DNA of 36,450 nucleotides from an uncultured Chromatiaceae bacterium (lineage in GTDB: Bacteria > Pseudomonadota > Gammaproteobacteria > Tenderiales > Tenderiaceae). This document shows, one piece after another, positions 1-7,716 of the stretch (within the stretch, counting starts at the first letter, position 1; every line of letters begins with the position of its first letter). Under the pieces are notes generated by a model that did no database searches, had not been told where the DNA came from, and saw only the letters and a list, made by a program, of their open reading frames with translations. The position numbers were made by a program, and so were the translations under genes. The stretch covers positions 1-36,450 of the forward strand of contig CALZIQ010000022.1 of NCBI GenBank assembly GCA_945787735.1. The letters are read 5' to 3'.

Positions 1-132
1 GGGGCATACAATTTCAACGGCTTTGTCAGCGTGCGCGACACTCAGGAGCAACTGCTGGTGCAGGGTGTGCGCGCCTTGGGACGGCCAGGCAAGGATGGTC
101 GGGTGCCCTTGCGGTATTCAGGCAGGCTGTAG
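1..132 (+). CDS. C-terminal fragment of an unidentified protein
   Basis: An open frame runs from the first base of the window to a TAG stop and gives 43 residues. The composition is protein-like, with RALGRPGKDGR and VPLRYSGRL near the end. No family was recognised and the N-terminal part lies outside the window. The stop codon lies inside the left arm of the inverted repeat that starts at 129, so the repeat may have supplied the present end of the protein. It could also be a chance open frame. Confidence 0.4.
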   Translation, partial: GAYNFNGFVSVRDTQEQLLVQGVRALGRPGKDGRVPLRYSGRL

Positions 133-217
133 GGTGCGCACCGCGCAGCTGATCTAAAAACCATTAGGCCGGGCTTGGTGGTGACTGAAAATATAGGGTG
201 CGCCGTGCGCACCCTAC
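129..217. repeat. REP/MITE-like palindromic element
   Basis: A 13-base sequence, gtagggtgcgcac, at 129-141 is exactly complementary to gtgcgcaccctac at 205-217, so the ends of an 89-base segment are inverted repeats. The right end also forms a local 10-bp hairpin with a 3-base loop (194-216). Such structure is typical of REP or MITE-like intergenic repeats. No second copy lies elsewhere in the window, so its multicopy nature is inferred. Confidence 0.6.
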
Positions 218-323
218 GCCAACGTTATTCCGGCTGGTTTTAATAACTCACTGTTTTTATTGTGATTGATCTTGGCTTTAATTCTAGGGTCGACCTTAAG
301 TATTAATAAATTCCCTGATCTGC

Positions 324-352
324 TTCTAACCCCCTGGTTGAGCCGGTAGAAT
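324..352 (+). promoter_or_regulatory. Possible sigma-70 promoter of dctQM
   Basis: TAGAAT at 347-352 (5 of 6 bases of the -10 consensus) lies 17 bases after TTCTAA at 324-329, a weak -35. Transcription would start about 20-25 bases before the dctQ ATG. The call rests on sequence similarity only. Confidence 0.3.
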
Positions 353-382
353 GCGCGGCGTTATTCACCCACTGGCTTAGAC

Positions 383-931
383 ATGAATACTCTGCTGCAT
401 CAACTCAATAAACTGGCTTCTGCCATCGATCAATTGAATGAATGGATCGGCCGCCTCACCGCCTGGCTGGTGGTGGCGCTGGTGCTGCTGGTCTGTTACG
501 ACGTTACCATGCGCTATCTGTTTCAGGCCGGTTCGGTCGCTTTGCAGGAGTTGGAGTGGCATATCTTTGCGTTGATCTTTCTGCTCGGTGCCGCCTACAC
601 CCTTAAACATGACGAACATGTGCGCGTTGATGTGTTGTATCAGGCCCGATGGATGACACCCAAACGTCGGGCCATGGTCAATTTGTTCGGTTGCCTGTTT
701 CTCCTGTTGCCCTTTTGTATTCTAATGATTGTCAGCGCCCTGCCCTTTGTTGAGCAGGCTTACGGTTGGGGCGAAGCCTCGCCTGATCCCGGTGGTTTAC
801 CCTATCGCTGGTTGTTGAAGGCCATGATTCCATTTGGATTTGTCTTGCTTGTTTTACAGGGTGTAGCGCTCTGCATTCGCAGCCTGCAAACCATTTTCAA
901 TCCTGAGACCTCACAGCAGGAGGCCCAGTAA
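383..931 (+). CDS. dctQ: TRAP transporter small permease subunit (DctQ)
   Basis: The 182-residue protein has four predicted membrane segments (about 26-44, 58-75, 100-120 and 146-166). Family-typical stretches are ELEWH at 56-60, HVRVDVLY at 79-86 and GGLPYRWLLKAMIP before the last helix. DctQ pairs with the large permease DctM in the inner membrane to form a sodium-driven TRAP carrier fed by a periplasmic binding protein. The stop codon overlaps the dctM start by one base, so the two are almost certainly co-transcribed. The binding-protein gene is not in this operon but on the opposite strand at 3036-4118, with the dctQM terminator and a FliL-like gene between. Confidence 0.9.
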   Translation: MNTLLHQLNKLASAIDQLNEWIGRLTAWLVVALVLLVCYDVTMRYLFQAGSVALQELEWHIFALIFLLGAAYTLKHDEHVRVDVLYQARWMTPKRRAMVNLFGCLFLLLPFCILMIVSALPFVEQAYGWGEASPDPGGLPYRWLLKAMIPFGFVLLVLQGVALCIRSLQTIFNPETSQQEAQ

Positions 932-2256
932 TGGAGATGGAATACTGGGCGATTGTGATGTTCGCCGTAGCGATTATGTTGCTGCTGATCGGTTTTCCAG
1001 TGGCCTTCACCCTGGGTGCGGTGGCGATGGCCTTTGGTGGCTATTTTCTCGGCTGGCAAGAGTTCCAGCTACTGCCCATGCGGGTCTGGGGGGTGATGAC
1101 CAACTTCACTTTGCTTGCAGTACCGCTGTTTGTATTTATGGGGGTGATGCTGGAAAAATCAGGCTTGGCCGAGGAGCTACTCGAGACCATGGGGCGGCTG
1201 TTTGGCCGCATCCGCGGGGGGCTGGCAGTGTCGATTGTGGCCGTCGGCGCCCTGCTTGCCGCCACCACTGGCGTAGTCGGTGCCACCGTGGTGACCATGG
1301 GCATCATCGCTCTGCCCGCCATGCTCAAACGCGGCTATGATACCGGCCTAGCTTCGGGTGTGATTGCTGCGTCGGGCACCCTGGGGCAAATCATCCCGCC
1401 CAGTATCATTTTGATTCTGTTGGGGGATGTGATTGGCGTGCCAGTGGGCGAGCTGTTCGCCGCCGCGCTGGTGCCTGGTCTGATTTTGGTTCTGGCCTTC
1501 ATGGTCTACATACTGATCATTGCGTTTATCCGGCCCAAGGTGGCGCCACCGCTGGAGGTGGATGAGACCGATTCTGGCTTGGGTATGCAGGTGATAAAAA
1601 GTCTACTGCCGCCCCTACTGCTGGTTTTTGCCGTGCTAGGTTCTATCTTTTTTGGCATTGCCTCACCTACCGAATCAGCTGCAGTCGGTGCCCTCGGTGC
1701 AATGTTGCTGGCGGCCATGCACAAGCGTCTGGATCTGAAAAACATCCAACAGGCATCGCAGCAGACCGCCCGCCTCACCAGCATGGTATTCATGATTTTG
1801 ATTGGGGCCACGGCCTTTGGTCTGGTGTTCCGCTCCATGGGCGGTGACTTGGTGGTGGAAGATTTTATGATGGAGCTGCCTGGTGGCGAATGGACTTTCA
1901 TCGCCATCAGCATGGCGCTGATTTTTGTGCTGGGGTTCTTTCTCGATTTTCTCGAGATCTGTTTTATCGTGGTGCCGATCTTGGCGCCCATCGCCGAGAT
2001 GATGGATATTAATATGCTTTGGTTTGCGGTGTTGATTGCGATGAACCTGCAGACTTCGTTCCTTACCCCGCCGTTTGGTTTCTCCCTGTTTTATCTCAAG
2101 GCGGCGGCACCGCCCGAGGTGCGTATTCAGCATATTTACCGCGGCGTGATTCCGTTTGTACTTATTCAGGTGGTGGTGCTGGGCCTGCTGATTCTGTTTC
2201 CGGAGACGGTGCAGTGGTTGCCTGAGCTGATGAATGAGCTCAAGGGGTTTTCATAA
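931..2256 (+). CDS. dctM: TRAP transporter large permease subunit (DctM)
   Basis: This 441-residue, highly hydrophobic protein has the length of the DctM family, whose members carry roughly a dozen membrane helices and form the ion-coupled transport channel. Recognisable features are the GFPVAFTLG start, the glycine- and threonine-rich LLAATTGVVGATVVTMG segment, GTLGQIIPPSI with its conserved proline pair, and NLQTSFLTPPFGFSLFYLK near the C-terminus. The start overlaps the dctQ stop (TAATG) and has a good Shine-Dalgarno (cagg agg, 917-923) inside dctQ. Sequence and neighbours suit a carboxylate substrate; the specificity lies in DctP. Confidence 0.93.
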   Translation: MEMEYWAIVMFAVAIMLLLIGFPVAFTLGAVAMAFGGYFLGWQEFQLLPMRVWGVMTNFTLLAVPLFVFMGVMLEKSGLAEELLETMGRLFGRIRGGLAVSIVAVGALLAATTGVVGATVVTMGIIALPAMLKRGYDTGLASGVIAASGTLGQIIPPSIILILLGDVIGVPVGELFAAALVPGLILVLAFMVYILIIAFIRPKVAPPLEVDETDSGLGMQVIKSLLPPLLLVFAVLGSIFFGIASPTESAAVGALGAMLLAAMHKRLDLKNIQQASQQTARLTSMVFMILIGATAFGLVFRSMGGDLVVEDFMMELPGGEWTFIAISMALIFVLGFFLDFLEICFIVVPILAPIAEMMDINMLWFAVLIAMNLQTSFLTPPFGFSLFYLKAAAPPEVRIQHIYRGVIPFVLIQVVVLGLLILFPETVQWLPELMNELKGFS

Positions 2257-2354
2257 ATTTAATCTTCTAGCTGCATGAGTCTGTGTGTCAGGACAATGTC
2301 CTTGATGACGGGAGATAGGAATGTGGTTTCGGCATGTAAAGGCTGCAATAATTT

Positions 2355-2397
2355 AAAAGATGCCTGCACGGGCCTGGCTGATGCAGGCATCTTTTTT
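2355..2397 (+). terminator. Rho-independent terminator after dctM
   Basis: A perfect 14-bp stem (2355-2368 with 2382-2395) with a 13-base loop is followed by a T run. The opposite strand also has a T run from the AAAA at the stem base, so it may stop transcription from both sides of the convergent dctM and FliL-like genes. Confidence 0.85.
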
Positions 2398-2402
2398 GGC
2401 CC

Positions 2403-2900
2403 TTACTGAATTACATAGCTGGTAAACAGAACTTCCTGAATCCCTGTCAGATACTCTTCACCCTCTTCGGTTTTTGCCTTGCCTGCAGAATCGATGTTGG
2501 CATATTTCTTCAACGTTTCCTGGATGCGGACCAAGGCCTGTTTGCGCAGGTCTTCGCGTTGCTGCATGCCGAGCACTTCGGTAATGTCGCGGTGGGCAAA
2601 CAGCATCAGTAGTTCATGACGGATAGGGGCTTGGTGATCTTGCACAGCCTGGATGGAGGCGGCGTCCATCGACATAAGATCAATGGCGACCTGCATGAAG
2701 CGAAGGTCGTCCCCATCCAAAATATTGACCACAAACACGGGCTTCATGGTGAAGTAGTTGGGATGACCGTTGACGATGGCCGGGCCACTGCTGCCACCGC
2801 CGGCGGCATAAGCACCAAGACTGGTCAGGGCCAGCAAGGCGAATAAGCAGATGTGTAGTTGGCGGCTGAATACGCGAAGAGTGGTTGTGAAAAACGACAT
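2403..2900 (-). CDS. Orphan FliL-like membrane-anchored protein
   Basis: The 165-residue protein begins with a hydrophobic signal or anchor (about residues 14-33). It continues with a FliL-type domain: YFTMKPVFVVNILDG, a long central helix, HELLMLFAHRD and the C-terminal LFTSYVIQ, which resembles the end of flagellar FliL. FliL associates with the stator around the flagellar motor and shares a fold with stomatin/SPFH-like domains. No other flagellar gene is nearby, so this is a stand-alone paralogue of uncertain role. The start has a GGGAG Shine-Dalgarno. It lies between dctM, convergent with it, and dctP on the same strand upstream. Confidence 0.75.
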   Translation of the reverse strand: MSFFTTTLRVFSRQLHICLFALLALTSLGAYAAGGGSSGPAIVNGHPNYFTMKPVFVVNILDGDDLRFMQVAIDLMSMDAASIQAVQDHQAPIRHELLMLFAHRDITEVLGMQQREDLRKQALVRIQETLKKYANIDSAGKAKTEEGEEYLTGIQEVLFTSYVIQ

Positions 2901-2998
2901 GTTTCTGGCTCCCGAGGATAATTGTTTGAATCTTTAGAAGGTATCGGGGAGAAACTGACGGGCTTTAATGAGGAAATGTTAAAAAGATTGAACAAACA

Positions 2999-3028
2999 AG
3001 CCGCCGGCGCCAAATTTGCCCGGCGGCT
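2999..3028 (-). terminator. Terminator after dctP
   Basis: A 9-bp GC-rich perfect stem (agccgccgg at 2999-3007 with ccggcggct at 3020-3028) lies just past the dctP stop. On the minus strand it is followed by a T-rich tail (TTGTTTGTTC). It would separate dctP from the FliL-like gene. Confidence 0.75.
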
Positions 3029-3035
3029 GATCGGT

Positions 3036-4118
3036 TTAGAGTTTTAACGCTTTGGCGTAGGCAGCTTCAGAGATGTCGTTCCAGGCATCATTGGTCTCGC
3101 GAAATGACTTGTACGCTTGGTAGACCTGACGGAAGGTCTGATCCTTGCCTGCTTCTTCTTCCAGCGTCTCATCCGTTAGGCGTTTGAGTTCCCTGATTAC
3201 GTCTGGCGGGAATTCCAGCACTTCGACCTTATATTTCTGTTTCAGCTCCTGCAGCGACTCGAGGTTTCTAGCCTCGAACTCCGCTAGCATCCAAGCATTG
3301 GCGGCTGCCGCCGCGGTTTCAATCATGATCTGATATTCTTTGGGCAGTTCGTTCCAAGCTTGCAGGTTACAGGTCAGTTCCAGCACCGGGCCGGGCTCAT
3401 GCCAGCCGGGATAGTAGTAGTGCTTAGCGGCGCGATACAGGCCGAGGCGTTGATCATGGAAAGGACCGACCCACTCAGTCGCATCGATGGTGCCACGCTC
3501 CAGGGCTGTGTAGATTTCGCCGCCGGACAGCAGCACGGGGTTGACGCCGGCCTTTGCCATCACCTTGCCGCCGAGGCCGGGGATGCGCATCTTCAGACCC
3601 TTCAGGTCAGCAATTGAATTGATCTTCTTGCGAAACCAGCCGCCCATCTGCACGCCGGTATTGCCCATGGGGAAAGGTACCAGGTTGAAGGGTTTGTAGA
3701 TCTCACGCCAAAGATTCAGGCCGCCACCCTTGTAGAGCCAAGCGTTCATGCCCTGGGCATTCATGCCAAACGGCACAGCGGTGAAGAATTGGGCCGCGGG
3801 TACCTTGCCGGCCCAGTAGTAGGCGGCGCCGTGCCCCATTTGCACTGTGCCCTGAGAGACAGCGTCGAAGGTTTGCAGGGCGGGTACCAGTTCGCCGCCG
3901 GCAAATACGCTGATGCGCAGGCGGCGATTGCTCATGGTCTCGATGTCTTTGGCGAATTTCTCTACCCCTTCCTGGAAGATGGGGAAATTAGGCGGCCAAG
4001 TAGTGACCAGCTTCCAGTTAAAACGCTTGCTGGCGGCAATGGCGGGGGCGGCAGTGGTGGCGCCTGCAGCCAGCAATGCGCCGCCCGCTGCTTTTTTAAT
4101 AAAGTCACGGCGTTTCAT
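3036..4118 (-). CDS. dctP: TRAP transporter substrate-binding protein, Tat-exported (DctP/TakP type)
   Basis: The 360-residue protein starts with a twin-arginine signal (RRDFIKK at 3-9, hydrophobic stretch, AIA cleavage site near 28), so it should be exported folded. The mature part matches the TakP/FcbT1 branch of DctP proteins (mannitol/chloroaromatic class in COG naming): KMRIPG around R178, the usual carboxylate-binding arginine, DATEWVGP at 213-219, and YYYPGWHEPG at 234-243. Characterised TakP proteins bind 2-oxo acids such as pyruvate; the substrate here is inferred. It presumably serves DctQM at 383-2256, though transcribed from the opposite strand. The Shine-Dalgarno is AGGGA before the ATG. 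Confidence 0.9.
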   Translation of the reverse strand: MKRRDFIKKAAGGALLAAGATTAAPAIAASKRFNWKLVTTWPPNFPIFQEGVEKFAKDIETMSNRRLRISVFAGGELVPALQTFDAVSQGTVQMGHGAAYYWAGKVPAAQFFTAVPFGMNAQGMNAWLYKGGGLNLWREIYKPFNLVPFPMGNTGVQMGGWFRKKINSIADLKGLKMRIPGLGGKVMAKAGVNPVLLSGGEIYTALERGTIDATEWVGPFHDQRLGLYRAAKHYYYPGWHEPGPVLELTCNLQAWNELPKEYQIMIETAAAAANAWMLAEFEARNLESLQELKQKYKVEVLEFPPDVIRELKRLTDETLEEEAGKDQTFRQVYQAYKSFRETNDAWNDISEAAYAKALKL

Positions 4119-4211
4119 GATGATGTCCCTGTTGTTATTGACTGTTTGAGATGATGGTAGCGTAGCCCGAGGTATGGGCGCAATTTCGCTTCGAACGTTA
4201 CAAGTAATGTG

Positions 4212-6383
4212 TTAACAAGCAACCAGATTGGCGTAGGCGATGACCAGCCACTTGCTGCCGGCCTCATCGAAATTGACCTGCACGCGGGCACTGCTGCCCT
4301 GCCCTTCATGATTTAACAACACGCCTTGGCCGAACTTTTGATGAAATACGCGTTGGCCGACATAAAACCCTTCTGGGGCTTCCTGGCTGTATTCAAAATC
4401 ATCGTCGAAACTGGACACGCTGGGTCGGTTGATGGATGACTTGGGGCGTATGGTTTGGATCAGATCGTCCGGAATCTCGCTGACAAAGCGGGACGGCAGC
4501 GAGTAATTCTCCTGACCATGCAGGCGGCGCACCTCAGCGTGGGTGATATAGAGTGATTTGCGCGCGCGGGTGATGCCGACATAACAAAGGCGGCGTTCCT
4601 CTTCCAATCGGCCCGGTTCTTCCAATGACATCTTATGTGGGAATAAGCCCTCCTCCATGCCGCACAGAAACACCAGCGGGAACTCCAGTCCCTTGGCCGA
4701 GTGCAGGGTCATCAGTTGCACGCAATCTTCCCACGGATCACCCTGCCCCTCGCCGGCCTCGAGCGCGGCGTGGGCGAGGAAGGCCGTGAGCGTGTCCATG
4801 CCTTCGGCTTCCTCTTCATCGTATTCAAATTCACGTGCGGCGCTGACCAGTTCTTCCAGGTTTTCCACCCGTGCCTGGCCCTTCTCGCTCTTCTCTTTTT
4901 TATAGTGTTCGATCAGGCCGCTGCGGCCGAGCATGTGGTCGGTCTGCTCGGCTAGCTCCAGCTCCTGGCACTCGCTGGTCATGCCATCGATCAATGTGAG
5001 AAAACCCTGAATGGCATTGCTGGCGCGGGCTGGCAGGCGGTTTTCAGCGATAATGGTTTCGGCGGCCTGCCATAGGCTAATGGCGCGTTCGCGTGCCAGG
5101 TCGCGCACGGCGGCCATGCTGCGATCGCCGATACCGCGGGTTGGCGTGTTGACCACGCGTTCGAAAGAACCGTCATCAAAGCGGTTGGCGATCAGACGCA
5201 GATAGGCCATAGCGTCTTTGATCTCCTGGCGTTCGAAAAAGCGTTGTCCGCCATAGATGCGGTACGGCATGCCGCGCTGGAGCAGCTCCGCCTCCAACAC
5301 CCGCGATTGAGCGTTGGATCGATATAGGATGGCGGCCTCGCGCCGGGCGTTGCCGTCATTAACCCACTGGTGGATGCGTTCGACGATAAAGCGTGCTTCG
5401 TCCAGGTCGTTGAAGGCGGTGTAGAGATGGATTGGATCGCCCTCCTCGCCATCGGTCCATAATTCTTTACCCAGGCGATCGGCGTTGTTGTCGATCAGGG
5501 TGTTGGCGGCCTTGAGAATGGTGGCGGTGGAGCGGTAATTCTGTTCCAACCGGATGGTCTCGGTGTTGGGGTAATCTTGGGTAAAGCGGTGGATATTTTC
5601 GATCTTGGCGCCGCGCCAGCCATAGATCGACTGGTCGTCGTCACCGACGATGAACAGGTTGCCACCCTCCCCGGCCAGCAGCCGCAGCCAGGCGTACTGA
5701 ATAGTGTTGGTATCTTGAAACTCGTCCACCAAGACAAAACGGAAACGCTCGCGGTAGTGATGCAGAATGTCGGCGCGGTCGCGCAATACTTCGTGGGCGC
5801 GCAGCAGTAGTTCAGCAAAATCTAGCAGGCCAGCCTTGCGGCAATGTTCTTCGTAGGCCTGATAGATGCGCACCATCTGTTTGCTGTAGGGATCGCCATG
5901 GTGCTCTACGTGTTCAGGGCGTTGGCCCTCGTCCTTGCGTGCATTGATGAACCACTGCACCTGGCGCGGTGGCCACTTGGATTCGTCTAGCTCTAGATTT
6001 TTGAGCAGGCGGCGGATCAGGCGATATTGGTCATCGGAATCGAGGATCTGGAAGGCTTGCGGCAGCTCAGCCTCTTTCCAATGTGCGCGCAGAAAACGGT
6101 GCGCCAGACTATGAAAGGTGCCTACCCACATGCCGCCGATGGGCTGGCCAAGCAGCTCCTCGATGCGGTGTTTCATCTCGGCGGCAGCCTTGTTGGTGAA
6201 GGTCACCGCCATGATGTTATAGGGTGAGACGTTCTCTACGGCCATGATCCAGGCGATACGGTGTACCAGCACGCGGGTCTTGCCGCTGCCGGCACCTGCA
6301 AGCACCAGTTGTTGCCCTGACGATGCGGTTACTGCGCTGCGCTGGGGATCGTTGAGAGAGTCGATTATGTGGGTCACATCCAT
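4212..6383 (-). CDS. uvrD: DNA helicase II (UvrD)
   Basis: The 723-residue superfamily 1A helicase is almost the length of E. coli UvrD (720). Motifs appear in order: LNDPQR (Q motif), Walker A AGAGSGKT at 29-36, VLVDEFQDTN (motif II), GDDDQSIYGWRGA (motif III), LEQNYRS (motif IV), VQLMTLHSAKGLEFPLVFL (motif V) and EERRLCYVGITRAR (motif VI). The C-terminus ends in the FGQGVLL...WLVIAYANL Tudor-like segment typical of UvrD/PcrA. It unwinds DNA 3' to 5' during nucleotide excision and mismatch repair. It stands alone on the minus strand with about 90 bases before dctP. No clear Shine-Dalgarno precedes the ATG. Confidence 0.97.
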   Translation of the reverse strand: MDVTHIIDSLNDPQRSAVTASSGQQLVLAGAGSGKTRVLVHRIAWIMAVENVSPYNIMAVTFTNKAAAEMKHRIEELLGQPIGGMWVGTFHSLAHRFLRAHWKEAELPQAFQILDSDDQYRLIRRLLKNLELDESKWPPRQVQWFINARKDEGQRPEHVEHHGDPYSKQMVRIYQAYEEHCRKAGLLDFAELLLRAHEVLRDRADILHHYRERFRFVLVDEFQDTNTIQYAWLRLLAGEGGNLFIVGDDDQSIYGWRGAKIENIHRFTQDYPNTETIRLEQNYRSTATILKAANTLIDNNADRLGKELWTDGEEGDPIHLYTAFNDLDEARFIVERIHQWVNDGNARREAAILYRSNAQSRVLEAELLQRGMPYRIYGGQRFFERQEIKDAMAYLRLIANRFDDGSFERVVNTPTRGIGDRSMAAVRDLARERAISLWQAAETIIAENRLPARASNAIQGFLTLIDGMTSECQELELAEQTDHMLGRSGLIEHYKKEKSEKGQARVENLEELVSAAREFEYDEEEAEGMDTLTAFLAHAALEAGEGQGDPWEDCVQLMTLHSAKGLEFPLVFLCGMEEGLFPHKMSLEEPGRLEEERRLCYVGITRARKSLYITHAEVRRLHGQENYSLPSRFVSEIPDDLIQTIRPKSSINRPSVSSFDDDFEYSQEAPEGFYVGQRVFHQKFGQGVLLNHEGQGSSARVQVNFDEAGSKWLVIAYANLVAC

Positions 6384-6533
6384 GGTGCAGGGATTCTAAC
6401 AAATTCAGGCGGGGCCGGCTTGCTTGGGCTTGAATGCATTTTGTTTGGCCGGCGCTTGTTTTGTATCTGATTGAAATACATGGAATAACAAGGAGTTGTG
6501 CTGGTCATGGCGACCAACAGGTGTTGGTGTGTT

Positions 6534-6563
6534 TTGTGTACGCAGCCAATGCTGCGTACACAA
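6534..6563. other. Strong 13-bp hairpin downstream of the 77-aa gene
   Basis: ttgtgtacgcagc at 6534-6546 is exactly complementary to 6551-6563, with a 4-base loop (caat). It starts nine bases past the stop of the minus-strand gene at 6572. There is no T run on the minus strand, so it is an atypical terminator or an mRNA 3' stabilising hairpin. Apart from this hairpin, nothing was found in the spacer between uvrD and the small gene (6384-6571). Confidence 0.7.
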
Positions 6564-6571
6564 GTACTGTT

Positions 6572-6805
6572 TTAGCTGGCGATCGCCTGGCTGCGATTTG
6601 GCAGCCAAGCAACATGTGGATGCAGGGCATCAACCGAGATTATGATTTCCATTTTCAGTCGGCGGCTGATTTCATCAAAATCGCTGGGATCCTTAAATTC
6701 TCCCTGCCAGTGTCTGAATTGTTCGGTGTTGAGGTAAAGCATATTAGGCCAAAAGCCGTGTTTTTGCTCAAAATCGAAGGCCAGGCGGAAAATATAGCTC
6801 AGCAT
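6572..6805 (-). CDS. Hypothetical protein, 77 aa
   Basis: No family was recognised. The frame is open upstream to 6877, but the ATG at 6805 is the better start: it has AGGAGA eight bases upstream (minus strand), and the upstream inverted repeat 6849-6886 then lies outside the gene. The protein is soluble, rich in aromatic residues (YIFRLAFDFEQKHGFWPN, FRHWQGEF) and lacks cysteine. It is flanked by two strong inverted repeats, at 6534-6563 and 6849-6886. An overlapping plus-strand frame (6434-6823) has no ribosome binding site. Confidence 0.55.
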   Translation of the reverse strand: MLSYIFRLAFDFEQKHGFWPNMLYLNTEQFRHWQGEFKDPSDFDEISRRLKMEIIISVDALHPHVAWLPNRSQAIAS

Positions 6806-6848
6806 TGTGATATCTCCTGCTAACTCGCTGTGCGAGAATGATGACTCA

Positions 6849-6886
6849 ATATGTTGTGTGTTTAGCGTCTCCCACACACAACATAT
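6849..6886. promoter_or_regulatory. Perfect 13-bp inverted repeat upstream of the 77-aa gene
   Basis: atatgttgtgtgt at 6849-6861 and its exact complement at 6874-6886 are separated by 12 bases. The repeat sits 44-81 bases before the ATG at 6805. It could be an operator for a dimeric regulator or a hairpin in the 5' leader. It carries no T run on the minus strand, so a terminator is less likely. Confidence 0.5.
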
Positions 6887-6930
6887 CGGTAGGTATAGCG
6901 GAGGCTTTAATATTATTCTTATCTTAAATA

Positions 6931-6960
6931 CAAAAACGCCCCCAGTAATCTGGAGGCGTT
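6931..6960 (-). terminator. Terminator of the 44-aa membrane protein gene
   Basis: An 11-bp stem with one mismatch (6935-6945 with 6950-6960) and a 4-base loop is followed on the minus strand by TTTTTG. It lies 23 bases past the stop codon at 6983 and gives the tiny gene upstream its own transcript end. Confidence 0.85.
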
Positions 6961-6982
6961 GATGCAGGACCCAACGGGGTGG

Positions 6983-7117
6983 TTATAAACCGGCGAAGGT
7001 GGTGACGAAGTTGGCGCAAAAAACCGCAAATGTTGCAACAACTGGAATTCCGCATAAAACGATAACGATATCTTTGCTTCGATAGAGGTCGTTTTTCTTA
7101 TCTGAATCAGTGCTCAT
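6983..7117 (-). CDS. Small single-pass membrane protein, 44 aa
   Basis: This minus-strand frame begins with ATG at 7117 and has GGAGA about nine bases upstream. Residues 1-16 are polar and charged (MSTDSDKKNDLYRSKD). They are followed by a hydrophobic stretch from about 17 to 38 (IVIVLCGIPVVATFAVF...) and a short tail ending FAGL. One membrane helix with the N-terminus inside is expected. A clear rho-independent terminator follows at 6931-6960. Ribosome binding site, membrane-like composition and terminator together support a real gene. Its function is unknown. Confidence 0.7.
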   Translation of the reverse strand: MSTDSDKKNDLYRSKDIVIVLCGIPVVATFAVFCANFVTTFAGL

Positions 7118-7319
7118 ATGGTGCTTCTCCCCAAAATCTATTTTGCATATAAACAAGCGAATTGATTAACTGCTGAAAATAAATCGCGGCACTGCATTAT
7201 TGAGGCGATTAAAAAAATAGTAGGCGAAAATTCCTGACTTTCAAGATCGGGAAAGAAATAATTACGAGCGTATGGAGGTCCGCCTAGGAGGTAGAGAGGA
7301 GGGAAGGCGATCGGTTTAG

Positions 7320-7511
7320 CTAACAGCTTTGGCGAATTTGCCAGCCGAAGTCTTCATCTTTTTTGAGTTTTACCTGGTCAACGGTGCCCCAGGAAATTTC
7401 GATACAATCAATTTCGTCGTCATCTTGCACTCCGGCTTCCTCGATAAGGCGACGGACCTCTTTCCAGGTGAATTTGCTTGAGTGCGGTAGCGTTAGCGTT
7501 TTAGATAGCAT
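7320..7511 (-). CDS. Hypothetical acidic protein, 63 aa
   Basis: No family was recognised. The frame is open up to 7556, but the ATG at 7511 has a strong GGAGGG Shine-Dalgarno nine bases upstream and is preferred. The protein is soluble, with FTWKEVRRLIEEAGVQDDDEIDCIEISW in the middle; this looks like a helix followed by a beta strand. The spacer between it and the 44-aa gene (7118-7319) holds a purine-rich run near 7274-7305 but no further frame with a ribosome binding site. Confidence 0.6.
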   Translation of the reverse strand: MLSKTLTLPHSSKFTWKEVRRLIEEAGVQDDDEIDCIEISWGTVDQVKLKKDEDFGWQIRQSC

Positions 7512-7716
7512 AAATTGCCCTCCAGAGCGGCTAGTGAAAATTGAGTATAGCAACATGTTATATCTTTGTATTTATGAGTGTTTTTCTAAGGTAATCACGG
7601 ATTTGCCTTTTATGAGGCGGCTAAATCCTAACTCGCGCTGATCTTTGTAAGAGTGGGCTTAAGTGAGCTACGCATTCTGGCCAGGCGCGAATTTTCAGGG
7701 ATGCTAGAATCAGCCT

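Noticed and set aside
1506-2133. Two overlapping minus-strand frames inside dctM
   Set aside because: Low-complexity, basic translations opposite a well-defined membrane protein.
6434-6823. Plus-strand frame of 129 residues
   Set aside because: It is antisense to the 77-residue gene, has no ribosome binding site and an implausible composition; the minus-strand frame has AGGAGA before its ATG.
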